DNA of 64,000 bases from the NCBI GenBank assembly GCA_022606425.2, contig JAHDVF020000240.1, positions 372,001 to 436,000 on the forward strand, written 5' to 3'. Positions 53,766 to 63,565 of the stretch are shown here, piece after piece. Position 1 is the stretch's first letter. Each line of letters opens with the position of its first letter. This DNA is from Lepidostoma basale. Taxonomy: Eukaryota; Arthropoda; Insecta; Trichoptera; Lepidostomatidae. The translations under genes were made by a program, and so were the position numbers. The notes below the pieces were generated by a model. The model did no database searches, had not been told where the DNA came from, and saw only the letters and a program-made list of their open reading frames with translations.

Positions 53766-55049
53766 TTAGGTCCTTACATATGAAATTGGCGTTTTGTATG
53801 GGAGGAACATAAAGTTGATTTTTTTTAAATATAATATATTTATTTAATCAAAGTATGTACCATTGCTATATATGCACTTTTGCCATCTCATAGGTAGTTC
53901 ATCGATCCCTTTACTAAAAAACCATTCGGACGGGAATCAATAAAATCTTTGAAGTCGGTTTGGACTGCCCCATCGGAGTTGAATTTTTTCCCTTGCAAGA
54001 AGTTATCCAAATTTCGAAAAAAATAGTGATCTGTTGGGGCAAGGTCCGGAGAGTACGGTGGATGTCTTAGACATTCCAATTGAAGCTCTTCTAATTTGGT
54101 AGCCGTCTGTTGTGCAGTGTGTGGTCTAGCGTTATCATGAAGCAGAAGTGGCCTAGAGCGATTAACCAGCCTCGGTTATTTAGCAGCTAGCTTTTCCATC
54201 ATGGCTTGCAGTTGCTGACAATAGACATCTGCCGTAATCGTCTGGCCAGATTTAAGAAAGCTGTAGTGAACGACACCAGCACTAGTCCACCAAACGCTCA
54301 CAAATAACTTTTTTGGAGTCAATTTTCGCTTGGGGCATGGTTTGGCTGGTTCGGCAGGGTTCAGCCATTGCGATGAGCGCTTCCGATTATCATACAGGAT
54401 CCACTTTTCATCACAGGTAATGATTCGATTCAAAATCCCTTCATTATTGTGCCGGTTGAGTAATGCAACGCAGCAGTCAACGCGCGTTTGTTGATTTGCT
54501 TCACTCAATTCGTGAGGTACCCACCTTTCAAGCTTTTCACCTTCCCAATTTGCTTCAAGTGGATTAAAACAGTTTTATCACTAACACCGCAGCCTGCAGC
54601 TAACTCGGACGTGGTTTGCGATGGATCCGTTTCCACAATAGCCTTCAATTCTTCATTATCAACATTGGTCTCCGGCCGTCCACGGGGCTTGTTCTGCAGG
54701 TCGAAATTTCCAGAACGAAAACGTTGGAACCAAAAACGCACTGTGTTTTCTTTTGCGGCACCGTCGCCGTACACATAATTAATCCTTCGAGCCGTTTCTG
54801 CAGCACTGGTGCCACGGTGGAACTCGTACTCGTAAATAACGCGATATTTCAAGTTTTCCATTTTGTAAACTGAGTGAAGCAAAGAAAAAAACAATTGAGG
54901 AAAAAACAAATGAATTATAATTTTCGAAACACCAGTACTTGAGTAAATAGCTGTATAAATTTTAATTTGGAATTCTTAACCAAAGAGAAGATATTTGAGA
55001 TCAAAGTTGCCAGTACGGCAAAACGCCAATTTCATATGTAAGGACCTAA
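53766..55049 (-). mobile_element. Mariner transposon, mellifera-type, copy 2
   Basis: 1284 bp with the same ~31-bp inverted ends as copy 1. TA flanks at 53764-53765 and 55050-55051. Opposite orientation to copy 1, 22 kb away. Confidence 0.95.
53844..54861 (-). pseudogene. Mariner transposase, inactivated
   Basis: Same layout as 31460-32479: HTH start, TCDEKWILYDN, LLHDNARPH and SPDLAPTDHYFFRNLDNF. Lesions differ: one A lost in an A-run near 54533, CAA-to-TAA stop at 54176-54178 and a T-run shortened near 53923. The N-terminal half (RGRPET) that is frameshifted in copy 1 is open here. Confidence 0.93.
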
Positions 55050-55061
55050 TATATTTAAAAA

Positions 55062-55760
55062 AAACTAACTAACTAACCATTACGTCGTCTTCCCGAAGGT
55101 GTAGGAAGAAATAATTGACTGCCATACTTTTCTTTCCTGAATTACTTCCCTCGCTTTCTTAACATCTTAACATCTCACAAGACGACCTTCGTGGCAGAGT
55201 GGTTACGATCTCTGACTTCCATGCCGAAGGTCCTGGGTTCGATTCCCGGCGATGGCAGTGTGATTGTCACACTGTCTTTGGTCTGGTGTAGAATTCACGT
55301 GACAATAAAAAATGGCGATAGATTGGCTACCTATCACATGTCACAAGAATCAATATAATAGCTAAAATATAAAAAAATTTATACAGTAATTGGGTCGAAA
55401 CGACCTGTTGTGTACATAAAAAAAAAAAAAAAAAAAAAAAACATTCGTACATCGTGTCATGTACGCACTTCGATTTATCTGACTTCTCACGTGGCCGACT
55501 TGATGTAAATGATGGTGCCACGTTTTCCTCGGTCTTCCTCTATTTCATTTACATCGTAAAAATATACTTTTTTACCGTTCTTTCTTATATCTTCTTATAT
55601 TTTCATTCGATACTTTATCATACACATTTTTTTCACAAATTCGTCTTAGAGATCTCGTTTCTACTGCATTTATTCTACTTTCATCCTTCTTTTGCCAGTT
55701 CTATCCTTGCATATTCGATTTCATACATAAGGGTCGGTAAAAGAACGCCATCTCTAATAT
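55062..55760 (-). mobile_element. GETA LINE split by a SINE
   Basis: Tail and last codons 55062-55178. The SINE fills 55181-55441. Then 55442-55760 has CMNV, RGRPRKTW-like, RTV-KKVYFYDVN and WQKKDESRINAVE regions with deletions. It begins 11 bp from mariner copy 2. Confidence 0.8.
55181..55441 (+). mobile_element. SINE, A-tail type, full length, youngest copy
   Basis: A box GTGGCAGAGTGG (55191-55202), B box GGTTCGATTCC (55236-55246), body, A tail (GGGTCGAAACGACCTGTTGT) and ~24 A residues. The head differs from 410-659 at only a few sites. Inserted in a GETA LINE. Confidence 0.93.
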
Positions 55761-55848
55761 TTCCATAAAACAAAACAAGTTCATCCGTATTAATTTTTAA
55801 GATAATCAAATGATTTTACTGAAAGCTTTTGATGGAAGATCATTTTAA

Positions 55849-55990
55849 ATAATAATTAAATAAAACGATGTTCGTTGACAACTTCCACTTTTGTCTTTAT
55901 TTCGACAGCGAGCCTGGCGAAACCGGTCGCTGCCGAAATAAAGACCAAAATGGGAGTAGTTAAAAAGCATCGTCTTATTTAATTATTATC
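55849..55990. repeat. Compact zeta-type palindrome
   Basis: TTTATTTCG-A-CAGCG pairs with CGCTG-C-CGAAATAAA around AGCCTGGCGAAACCGGT. This looks like stem I, stem II, GAAAC and GGTC of a hammerhead, with most of CTGANGA missing. A half copy (CATCGTTTTATTTAATTA) lies at 57818-57863. Confidence 0.5.
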
Positions 55991-55994
55991 CGTA

Positions 55995-56900
55995 TTAATT
56001 ATTTATATTTTACATTATTTGTTCGTTTTTCGAGTGGACTTGGCATATGATAAGGACCTCTCCACTCTCTATTCTAACATCCTTTTTTTTAATTCTCTAT
56101 ACGCATGTGTGTTATAAATTGATATGGACATTTTTTTAATTCCTAATTAGGCCGTTTTTTTAATTGATTAATTTGTTCGGGTCGCATTGTCCCGTCGAAG
56201 CTTTCCAACTCCCCGATATACATTCATCATCAGGTTATTTCACTCATATATACTTGTTTGCGTTAATAGATGGAGTGTTAATAAAATAGCATTAGTTTTA
56301 TTTCCGTTACGACTGCTTCTACGGTTATTTAAAAAAAAAGGTTTTGTTTATAAAAAATCCATAAGCGTTAGTGTATTATCTAATTAGTTCATCCGAAAGA
56401 TGATTTTCTACTTCCACTAATCCAGTTGAGTTATTCAAACGTGTAATTCTCTCCGCGGGGCCAGATAAAGTTACACATTTTCATAACTTGTTATGATCAA
56501 CAAAACATTACCGTTCTTTCTGTAATTTCGTATCTAATTCATACTTACACGTGTGTCATTAGCATCGAAATAACTATGTATTGCCTTTGGCATCGAATTC
56601 ATCCTAAAACCTCTCATTATCATTTCGCCACTCGAATAACTTCATTATGTTTTAGGTACAGATATGGTTGATCGATTTCGATTCGGATTCGAAGTATTCA
56701 TGAAGTACGATGATTATTACTTTTCTATGGTGTCCATAAAAATACGGTAACTAGTGTAACATCCAATTTAATGATTACCACTCTACTGAAAATATGAATT
56801 TATATTTTTATTGCGTAATCCAAAATATTTATAAATATTTTTCCATTTTAAAGGTTTCTATTCGGCTTTGTTTGTTTAGATAAAACGTCATTTGAAATAA
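55995..56900. other. No recognisable feature
   Basis: No domain or repeat match seen on either strand. Confidence 0.35.
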
Positions 56901-56904
56901 AATA

Positions 56905-57235
56905 TAAATTATTTCTCTTTTCATTTATACAACACTTACATTAAAAAAATACATATACATGTTTCGGACAACCAGTCCTTCTTCAGTGAGACATATTATA
57001 AATATATACATTAAAAATAATATAAAATTGTTTACATGATCTAACGGATGTTATTAATCTTAAAACATCTGTCAGATCATGTAAACAATTTTATAATATT
57101 TTTAATGTGTATCTTTATAATATGTATCACTGAAGAAGGAATGGTTGTCCGAAACGTGTGTATTCAATTGAATTGTTTTTAATGTAAGTGTTGTTTAAAC
57201 AAAGTAAATAAAAAGAGAAATAAATAATTTATTTG
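56905..57235. repeat. HHR palindrome, epsilon family, best pair
   Basis: Minus motif 56956-56986: CTGAAGA, A, GGAC-TGGTT-GTCC, GAAAC, ACATGT, A. Plus motif 57130-57160: CTGAAGA, A, GGAA-TGGTT-GTCC, GAAAC, GTGTG. Inner inverted repeat GTTTACATGATCTAACGGAT / GTCAGATCATGTAAAC. The outer arms pair too. Confidence 0.8.
56956..56986 (-). ncRNA. Hammerhead ribozyme motif, epsilon family
   Basis: All core bases intact, four Watson-Crick pairs in stem II, cleavage residue A (allowed). One extra A between the core and stem II. Stem III is the ACATGT palindrome. Confidence 0.75.
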
Positions 57236-57298
57236 TTTTCAATAAATATTTTGCTTAAAAATGTATTATACACAGAGCCCATTTTAACTATTTTACGT

Positions 57299-57543
57299 TA
57301 TTATTATAATTTTATTGAATCGCTATTTTACATCATGACAGCATGAGCCAAATCAATGTTAAGGGTATTATAGCTATCATAGTGATTCTCGTAACACGTA
57401 ATAGGTAGCTAATCTATTGGCATTTTATTGTCACGTGAATTCTACACCAGACCGAAGACAGTGTGACAATCACACTGCCCTCGCCGGGACTCGAACCCGG
57501 AGGTAGCAGTCAATGCACTTACCACTCGGCCACGAAGGTCGTC
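57299..57543 (-). mobile_element. SINE, B-tail type, full length
   Basis: Minus-strand head GACCTTCGTGGCCGAGTGG, then B box GGGTTCGAGTCC, body, B tail and (ATT)n at 57299-57313. The head is very close to a Ser/Leu tRNA 5' half. Confidence 0.9.
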
Positions 57544-57589
57544 GTTATTTCTCAAGCAGTATTTCAGATTATGAAGCCTTCAGCATTTC

Positions 57590-57785
57590 TTCTTATTCTT
57601 TAGCCTTCTTTCCTCCACCGCTGAAAATAGGTCCTCCACTGTCTCTTCCATTTTCCTCCACTCGTCCCTATCTTGTCCCTTCCACATCCAGGTCGTTCCA
57701 GCTATACGGGCAATGTCGTCAGTCCATCTATTAAGTGACTTTCCGACACTCCTTTTCTTTGTTCAAATCTTTGTCTTTCGCATTT
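57590..57785 (-). mobile_element. LINE C-terminal fragment (EKAY type)
   Basis: Minus: KRSVGKSLNRWTDDIARIAG, TTWMWKGQDRDEWRKMEETV, then VEERRLK. Same family as 33335-33605. Confidence 0.75.
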
Positions 57786-57864
57786 ATTAACCATTGATTT
57801 ACTTATCAAATTTATTGACAAAAGTGGAAGTAGTTAAAAAACATCGTTTTATTTAATTACATTC

Positions 57865-58342
57865 ATGGAGAGTGTCATGCATACATTTTGATTTTACTTT
57901 CTCTTCACATGTCTAAAATTTTAAGATCATTCCCGATTCTTTTAATATTTAAAACACATGTTAACGTATGCTTAATGAAACGTAATTACAGTTGACGTAG
58001 TAGTTTTTCAAGATGATTAAGTTGTTTAACTTGAATATGAACAAATAGTAACGATAAACTTAATTTAGAACATAATAAAAAATCGGATCATAAATAAAAT
58101 TATTTGAAAAAAGAAATAAATACAAAACGACGGATTAATTTTTTTGAGTGGCGTATTCTGTGGACAAGTACTCATATCTACCATAGACAGGTTTAATGGC
58201 TTATTGTAGATCAAATACTATTGTATTAACAGTAAACTCTTTAGACAGGAAATGTTAGTAATGGATTAATGTTGTTTTATCAGACCGGTAAGCTGAACCT
58301 GATCGATCACTTGAGGGGGTCAGGATTTAAAAAAAAATACAA
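57865..58342. other. No recognisable feature
   Basis: AT-rich; nothing supported. Confidence 0.4.
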
Positions 58343-58344
58343 AG

Positions 58345-58790
58345 AAATTTTCTTCTTCTTCTTCTTCTTCTGATTGTAGATCTTGCGATCTGTTTATGCA
58401 GAATATCAACTTTCTTCCTGTGATGAACACGAACAGCCTTCTCTCCATCTCTTTGGTTGTCGTCCTCGTGGTCGACGGCCCTCTGGAGTCTCGTGCATCA
58501 CGATATTAGGAATTCTTGCTGGATCCATTCTCTCGATGTGGTCCCTCCAGAATCGTCTTCTTTGCCTACTCCATCTCACTATGTCTTCAATTTTGCAGGA
58601 TTTGTGAATTTCTTTATTGGGTATCCTATATCTAAGGATTCTCCCCACAATAGGTCGCAATGTTCTCATTTCTGCTACTCTTAAGAGATGTTTGGTTCTG
58701 ACAGTGTCTGCTCTTGCTTCGATTCCATATGTCATTATGGGCCTGATAAATGTTTTATAAATTCTAACTTTGCTTTCTATTTTAAATTTT
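58345..58790 (-). mobile_element. GAA-tail LINE C-terminal fragment, clean frame
   Basis: A 109-residue open minus frame: MTYGIEARADTVRTKHLLRV, AEMRTLRPIVGRILRYRIPN, KEIHKSCKIEDIVRWSRQRR, RFWRDHIERMDPARIPNIVM and GRRPRGRQPKRWREGCSCSS. A (GAA)n tail follows at 58349-58370. Confidence 0.88.
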
Positions 58791-58979
58791 CATGTCAATT
58801 ATTACAAATATTCTCAAAAGTTACTCGTATATTTGTAAAGACGTCTCGGAGCGTTTGCATGGATGTAGGTGTGCTTTTGAAACATTGAACGCGATTTTCT
58901 CAAAACGGTGTCTACACGTGTTTGTTTGTCTTCATGTAACCCCGAACATTTAATAATAATATTCTTCTAATTATTCTTC

Positions 58980-59160
58980 TCTTCTTCTTATCCTGTCACT
59001 CCTCCGCGGTGCAGAGGGCAGAATCCTTCTCCACTCAACTCTATCTCTATAACGCCATTCCAAGTGAGGCCTGTCGCCTTAACCTCGTCCAGCAGGGTTC
59101 TTCACCGGGTAGCTCTAGGTCAACCTCGCTTCCTATTTCCATCTACCAGGGGTCACAATT
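58980..59160 (-). mobile_element. LINE 3' fragment (EVKAAD type)
   Basis: Minus: RSYPVKNPAGRG-like, KATGLTWNGVIEIELSGEGF, CPLHRGGVTG, GAA-rich tail. Homologous to 63242-63565. Confidence 0.6.
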
Positions 59161-59193
59161 AATATAATATTATTATTCTTTAACTTATTGAAC

Positions 59194-59475
59194 GCTAAGG
59201 CATTAATACTGTGTAACTCCATAGTAATATACTTAGGAAATTGAAAATAACTTTGATTAATCCACTAATTATCAAAAAAATATTTAAAAAACACTACATG
59301 TTTCGGAGGATACCACCATCTTCAGGTGTAAAAATATAATGATATATAATATAAGCATTAATGTCATTATATTTTTACACCTGAAGATGCAGGTATTCTC
59401 CGAAACATGTCGTGTTTTTAATATTTTTTTAATAATTTGTGGATTAAACAAAGTTATTTTCAATTTCCTAAGTAT
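59194..59475. repeat. HHR palindrome, delta family
   Basis: Arms as in 47733-48013 (ACTTAGGAAATTGAAAATAA). Minus motif 59295-59325: CTGAAGA, T, GGTGG-TAT-CCTCC, GAAAC, ACATGT, A. Plus motif 59381-59411 with one stem II mismatch. Both cores are intact. Confidence 0.8.
59381..59411 (+). ncRNA. Hammerhead ribozyme motif, delta family
   Basis: CTGAAGA, extra T, stem II GCAGG-TAT-TCTCC (one C-C mismatch, one G-U), GAAAC, ACATGT, C. Same layout as 47870-47900. Confidence 0.7.
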
Positions 59476-59477
59476 GT

Positions 59478-59930
59478 AATTATTCTTTTTCTTATTTTAA
59501 TAGATCTGACGGTCTGTGACATAGAAATCATATCTCGTGGGATGATGAGGTCCAGCTGTCCCTCCATCTCTTAGGCGGTCTTACAGGTGGGCGGTGTCTG
59601 CAGGGGATTTCATTAGCGGCTGAATATGCGAGTCTGTCATTATCCATTCGGGCTACATGCTCCCTCCAGTATATTCTTCTGGATCTACTCCACCGAACGA
59701 AATCCTATATTTCGCAATTTTTTCATATGTCTGCGTTGTGGACAAGATCTCAGAGAGTTTTTCCAGTAATTGATATTAGGACCTTCCTCTCAGATGTTCT
59801 TAGTAGACCCTAAGTTCACACAGTGTCAGTCCAAGTCTCTACAGCGTACATCATGAGAGGTCGCACGGATCTTTTATAAACTTGCTGTTGATATGCATGT
59901 GCTTATTCTTCCAGGCTAGATTCTTAGAGA
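59478..59930 (-). mobile_element. GAA-tail LINE C-terminal fragment
   Basis: Close to 30393-30800: minus YAVETWTDTV, KVLISITGKTL, RRIYWREHVARM-like and DRLRDGGTAGPHHPTRYDF-like in another frame. The tail is decayed (AAGAAAAAG). Confidence 0.75.
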
Positions 59931-59934
59931 AATT

Positions 59935-60845
59935 ATTATTACTATTATTATTATATTAATAAAATTATGAATGAAATGATTATAATGATTGTAATATTCA
60001 AAATATTATTTATAATAATAATAATAAAAATACGATAATTTTGTATCCTTTTAGTGCCACTTTTGTGATATTATCATCTCAAGGGCGCTCTTTTTTAGCT
60101 GCATACAGCATCTCAGATATAGATATTACAATATAATATCCCGTACATCAATAGAAAGACGCAGCCTTCAGCCATTTAAACGAGTCTTAAAATGCCTTTA
60201 CGTTTTGATATTTTGGTGATGTTGAAAAATGTTCTTTCATATAAAAATATAACGGATTACACATTCGTGTATGAATTCGTTAATTACAATATATACTTCG
60301 CCATTAACTTCGTTTATATGTTCCATATAGATAACACTAACTCAATCACTAAATATGTAGACAATTAAACATAATTAATTGCTCGCTTTAAATGAATATC
60401 CGATATTACTAACCTTGATCTTGTATTCCACGCGTAAGTCGGTACTATTATCTTTGTCCATTATTTTTTATTTCTCCTATAAAGCACACCTATTAATTTG
60501 ACGAATGTGTTTTGTAACACCCTGTAAATGGGTTTTCGTGTAAAACTAATTATTGTTAAACCGTTTGTTAAAAAAATGTATATCAGTTACTTATGTACAA
60601 GTGTTATCTAAACCTTTTTGAACCATAGTATACTTGCCAGATTAAAAATTGATAATAAGGTACGACCAGATTTCAAAGCTATGTAATAGGCTAACTAGTA
60701 CTGTTTAGGTTCTAATTACTAGGCATACGAATAAGTTTTAGAACGTTTTTAACCTTGTGGAGATTTTGAGTGTATATAATTTTAATGTTATCTAATATGC
60801 AAATAACTCAATATCATAATTATTGTAACAATTTATTTTAGTAAC
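59935..60845. other. No recognisable feature
   Basis: AT-rich, with (ATT)n runs at 59935-60030. Nothing else supported. Confidence 0.4.
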
Positions 60846-60858
60846 TTTCTTATCAGCC

Positions 60859-61152
60859 TTTTTCGCTATCTGCTCCATCTTATAATATCCTCAACCCCAC
60901 ATATCTCTCTTATTCTGGTGTTCCTCACGCGATCCCTCAGTGTCAGCGAAAAAGGGACTGGTACGGTCATGTTCAAAGAATGGACTCCACCAGACTCCCC
61001 TATATTGCATTGCATAATCAACCTCATGGGAATCGACCTCGTAGAAGACCTCCTAAAAGATGGAAGGACAGCTGGGAATCTATCTCACAGGAGGAGCAAC
61101 TCTCTGGAGAACAGACCACATAGGTCTACAATAAGGAAGAAGAAGAAGAAGA
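60859..61152 (+). mobile_element. GAA-tail LINE with 5' inversion and target duplication
   Basis: 60859-60944 is inverted (complement: TLRDRVRNTRIREICGVEDI, IRWSR). 60945-61152 is forward (QRKRDWYGHVQRMDSTRLPY, GNRPRRRPPKRWKDSWESIS, SQEEQLSGEQTT, (GAA)n). The two parts are consecutive in the LINE. CTTATCAGCC flanks both ends (60849-60858 and 61153-61162). Confidence 0.9.
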
Positions 61153-61290
61153 CTTATCAGCCGTCTGTCGTCCACTACTAAACGTAGGCCTCTCCCAAAG
61201 CACGCCACTGCCCCCGATCCATCGTCACTCTCATCTATCCACGTTCAGCGATCCTTAAAATATCGTCGGTCCAGTCACCTATCGGATCCA
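61153..61290 (-). mobile_element. LINE C-terminal fragment (EAYVQQW group)
   Basis: Minus: WTDDILRIAERG, MRVTMDRGQWRALGEAYV, WTTDG, stop. The previous LINE is inserted at its 3' edge. Confidence 0.7.
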
Positions 61291-61375
61291 ATCTAAACCA
61301 TCCAGTGACCCACTCAAACACACACAAAAAATTTCATCAAAATCTGTCCAGCCGTTAAGGGGGAGTTCAATAACA
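61290..61375 (+). repeat. Conserved block shared with 22341-22738
   Basis: CTAAACCATCCAGTGACCC, AATCTGTCCAGCCGTTAAG and ATACGCCCGTACAG match 22622-22735. Only the 3' end is present. Confidence 0.65.
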
Positions 61376-61634
61376 TACGCCCGTACAGAAAAAATATATA
61401 TTGTATTATTTTGTAATACATTATATTTTATACATAATAATAAACTGTTTTTAAAATGGCTTCTGATCAAGAAAACATGGGTTTGATGATTCGTAACTTA
61501 TTTTATATGAGTTTTCGTATAAGGTAATCATAATTAAAACCAGAAACAAAATCATCCATCTCACTAAAACGGGCTAATGCAGTTAATGCAATTAATGCAG
61601 TTTGAATGCAATGTATTTGGTAAATGATGGATAA

Positions 61635-61795
61635 ATATTGAGGAAAAAAGTTTGTTTTCTAGAAGTTTTTAAAATGAAGGAGTAACGTGTTTCGCCTTCT
61701 AAGGCATTATAAAATGTTTTAAATTTAATAATGCCCTAGCATGGCAACACTCTGCCGTAAAATATAATGAATCTTCTAGAAAATTGCGTTTTATT
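61635..61795. repeat. Gamma HHR palindrome, degenerate
   Basis: Minus 61684-61712 (ACGTGTTTCGCCTTCTAAGG). Plus 61728-61755 (ATGCCCTAGCATGGCAACA) has lost GAAAC. The arms TTTTCTAGAAGTTT pair. Confidence 0.55.
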
Positions 61796-61796
61796 T

Positions 61797-62060
61797 TCTT
61801 CTTATTAGTGTAGGCCGTATAGCCTGTTTTTCAATAGTATTTGATTGGTCTCCAGCAAGGTTGATTTCCAGCTGTTGATCCAATTCTTTGGTGGTCTACA
61901 CGGGTTCGTCTATCTTGGGGTTGGCCGTACAATACAATGAGAGAGAGTCTGGATGGAGCCATTCTTCTCATTTGTGTATACCAATCAATATCTTCTCCTT
62001 TGCCTTTCCAAAATAATGACATATTTCCCGTATCTCTAAGCTCCTAAATCTATCGCGAGC
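61797..62060 (-). mobile_element. GAA-tail LINE C-terminal fragment
   Basis: Minus: SLEIREICHYFGKAKEKILI, GIHK-ERMAPSRLSLIVL, NRRTRVDHQRIGSTAGNQPC-like frames. Same family as 62185-62505, with frame breaks. Confidence 0.65.
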
Positions 62061-62184
62061 ATTTTCAATAATATTTAATGTTTAAAATTCAATATAAAGT
62101 TATTTAATAAATATATTGTATAAATAAACCATTACAAAAATGAAACGTTTTTTTTTACTGGGATGAAATTCCTAAATTAATTAA

Positions 62185-62505
62185 AAAAACACCTCTTCTT
62201 CTTAATTGTTTAGGTCGTATGACCTGTTTGTGACGGTGAGCTGTCTTGGAATGGTGACGTCCAGCCATCCCTCCATCTCTTCAGCTGCTTTCCTAGTAGA
62301 CTCACTGCTAGGGTTTTCATTTTTGTCATTTTTTTCCAATTTTTGTATCTTCCATGTGCTTTACGTGATCCCTCCAAAAGTGCCTTCTGCTTTTTTCCCA
62401 ACTTACCACGTCTTCGACACCATAGATAGACCTTATCTTCTCATTTCTGCTCCGATCTTCGAGAGTTCTACTTGCGATGGAGCATAGGGTTCTCATTTCT
62501 GCTAA
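62185..62505 (-). mobile_element. GAA-tail LINE C-terminal fragment
   Basis: Minus: AEMRTLCSIASRTLEDRSRN, EKIRSIYGVEDVVSWEKSRR, HFWRDHVKHMEDTK, then KQLKRWRDGWTSPFQDSSPS and a GAA-rich tail. Confidence 0.78.
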
Positions 62506-62507
62506 AT

Positions 62508-63240
62508 AAACACATTTCCTAGAATATTATTAAATTTTATTGAAGTTAAGGCGTTAACACTGTGGAAATCCATTGTTAATTTGGAAGGATAAAGTATAAA
62601 GTAGATGTAAACAGTGTTACAAATTCTCATTCGGAATTAATATTAATAAAATATAAAAAACTTGAGCAAGCAACACGTGTAATTTAGCAAAGTATAATTG
62701 GTTTTTTTTTTTATATTTGTTACTAACCATAAATTATTACATTTCATATTAGATATGCTAAGAGCTTTCAATTATTTTTGATGTCTTCATAACAATTTGG
62801 AGCAAAACGAATATTGAATGTACTCACGAAGTATGCTTCCGAATAAATCTTCACGTATAAAAAAATATGAGTTTAATAATATATTGTGGCTTACATTACC
62901 ACCGATGCTAATTTATATCAAATTATACACCAGAAGTAAATGAAGCTTAATGGAACATACATTCAATATGCTATTTTGATATTTAAAACAATTTCATGTA
63001 TTCGAAACGAAAATTATATACATTAATAGACCGACCAGTAGTAAATGATAATGAAGAATAAATAAATAATATAATAAATGTTAAGATAAAATATAATTAT
63101 TATTACACACTTATATCTAATTTGTCCGGTTGTAATACTCCAAAGTAATTTGGTGTACTTCTCCATCATTTGGGACCCCAGATAATTAACGGTCATCTTA
63201 TAACTAAAAAAGATCCAGAAACGATTTTAAAGATATTTGC
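62508..63240. other. AT-rich, only a delta flank remnant
   Basis: 62543-62580 (AAGGCGTTAACACTGTGG) is the outer flank of delta HHR repeats. No core. Otherwise nothing seen. Confidence 0.4.
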
Positions 63241-63241
63241 T

Positions 63242-63565
63242 ATATCTCTTCTTCTTGTCCTGTCACACCTCCATGGTGCATAGGGCCTCAAGGAACCTTC
63301 TGCACCCGACTCTATCACATGCCTGATGCCTAACATCATCTCAAGTGAGGTCTGCTGCTTTGACCTCGTCCTGTAGGGCTTTTCTCCAGGTGGCTCTAGG
63401 TCTGCCTCGCTTCCTCTTTTCCTCCATAGGGGACCAGTCTAGTGCGCCCTGAGCGATGCATGCTGGGTTCCGTCTCAGAGTGTGACCGATTCACAGCCAT
63501 TTGTGTCTGTGCGACTTGCTCTCTAATTGGCTTTTCGCCTGCCATGGTCCAGATCCGGCACTGTT
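63242..63565 (-). mobile_element. LINE C-terminal fragment (EVKAAD type)
   Basis: Minus: KWLVIGHTLRRNPACIAQGA, LDWSPMEEKRKRGRPRATWR, KALQDEVKAADLT, VRHQACDRVGCRRFLEALCT, MEV. A good LINE C-terminus with a short GAA tail. Confidence 0.82.

Noticed and set aside
55181..55260. True tRNA gene at the SINE head
   Set aside because: A and B boxes are good, but the acceptor stem ends do not pair and the body and tail repeat in seven other places. It is a SINE head.
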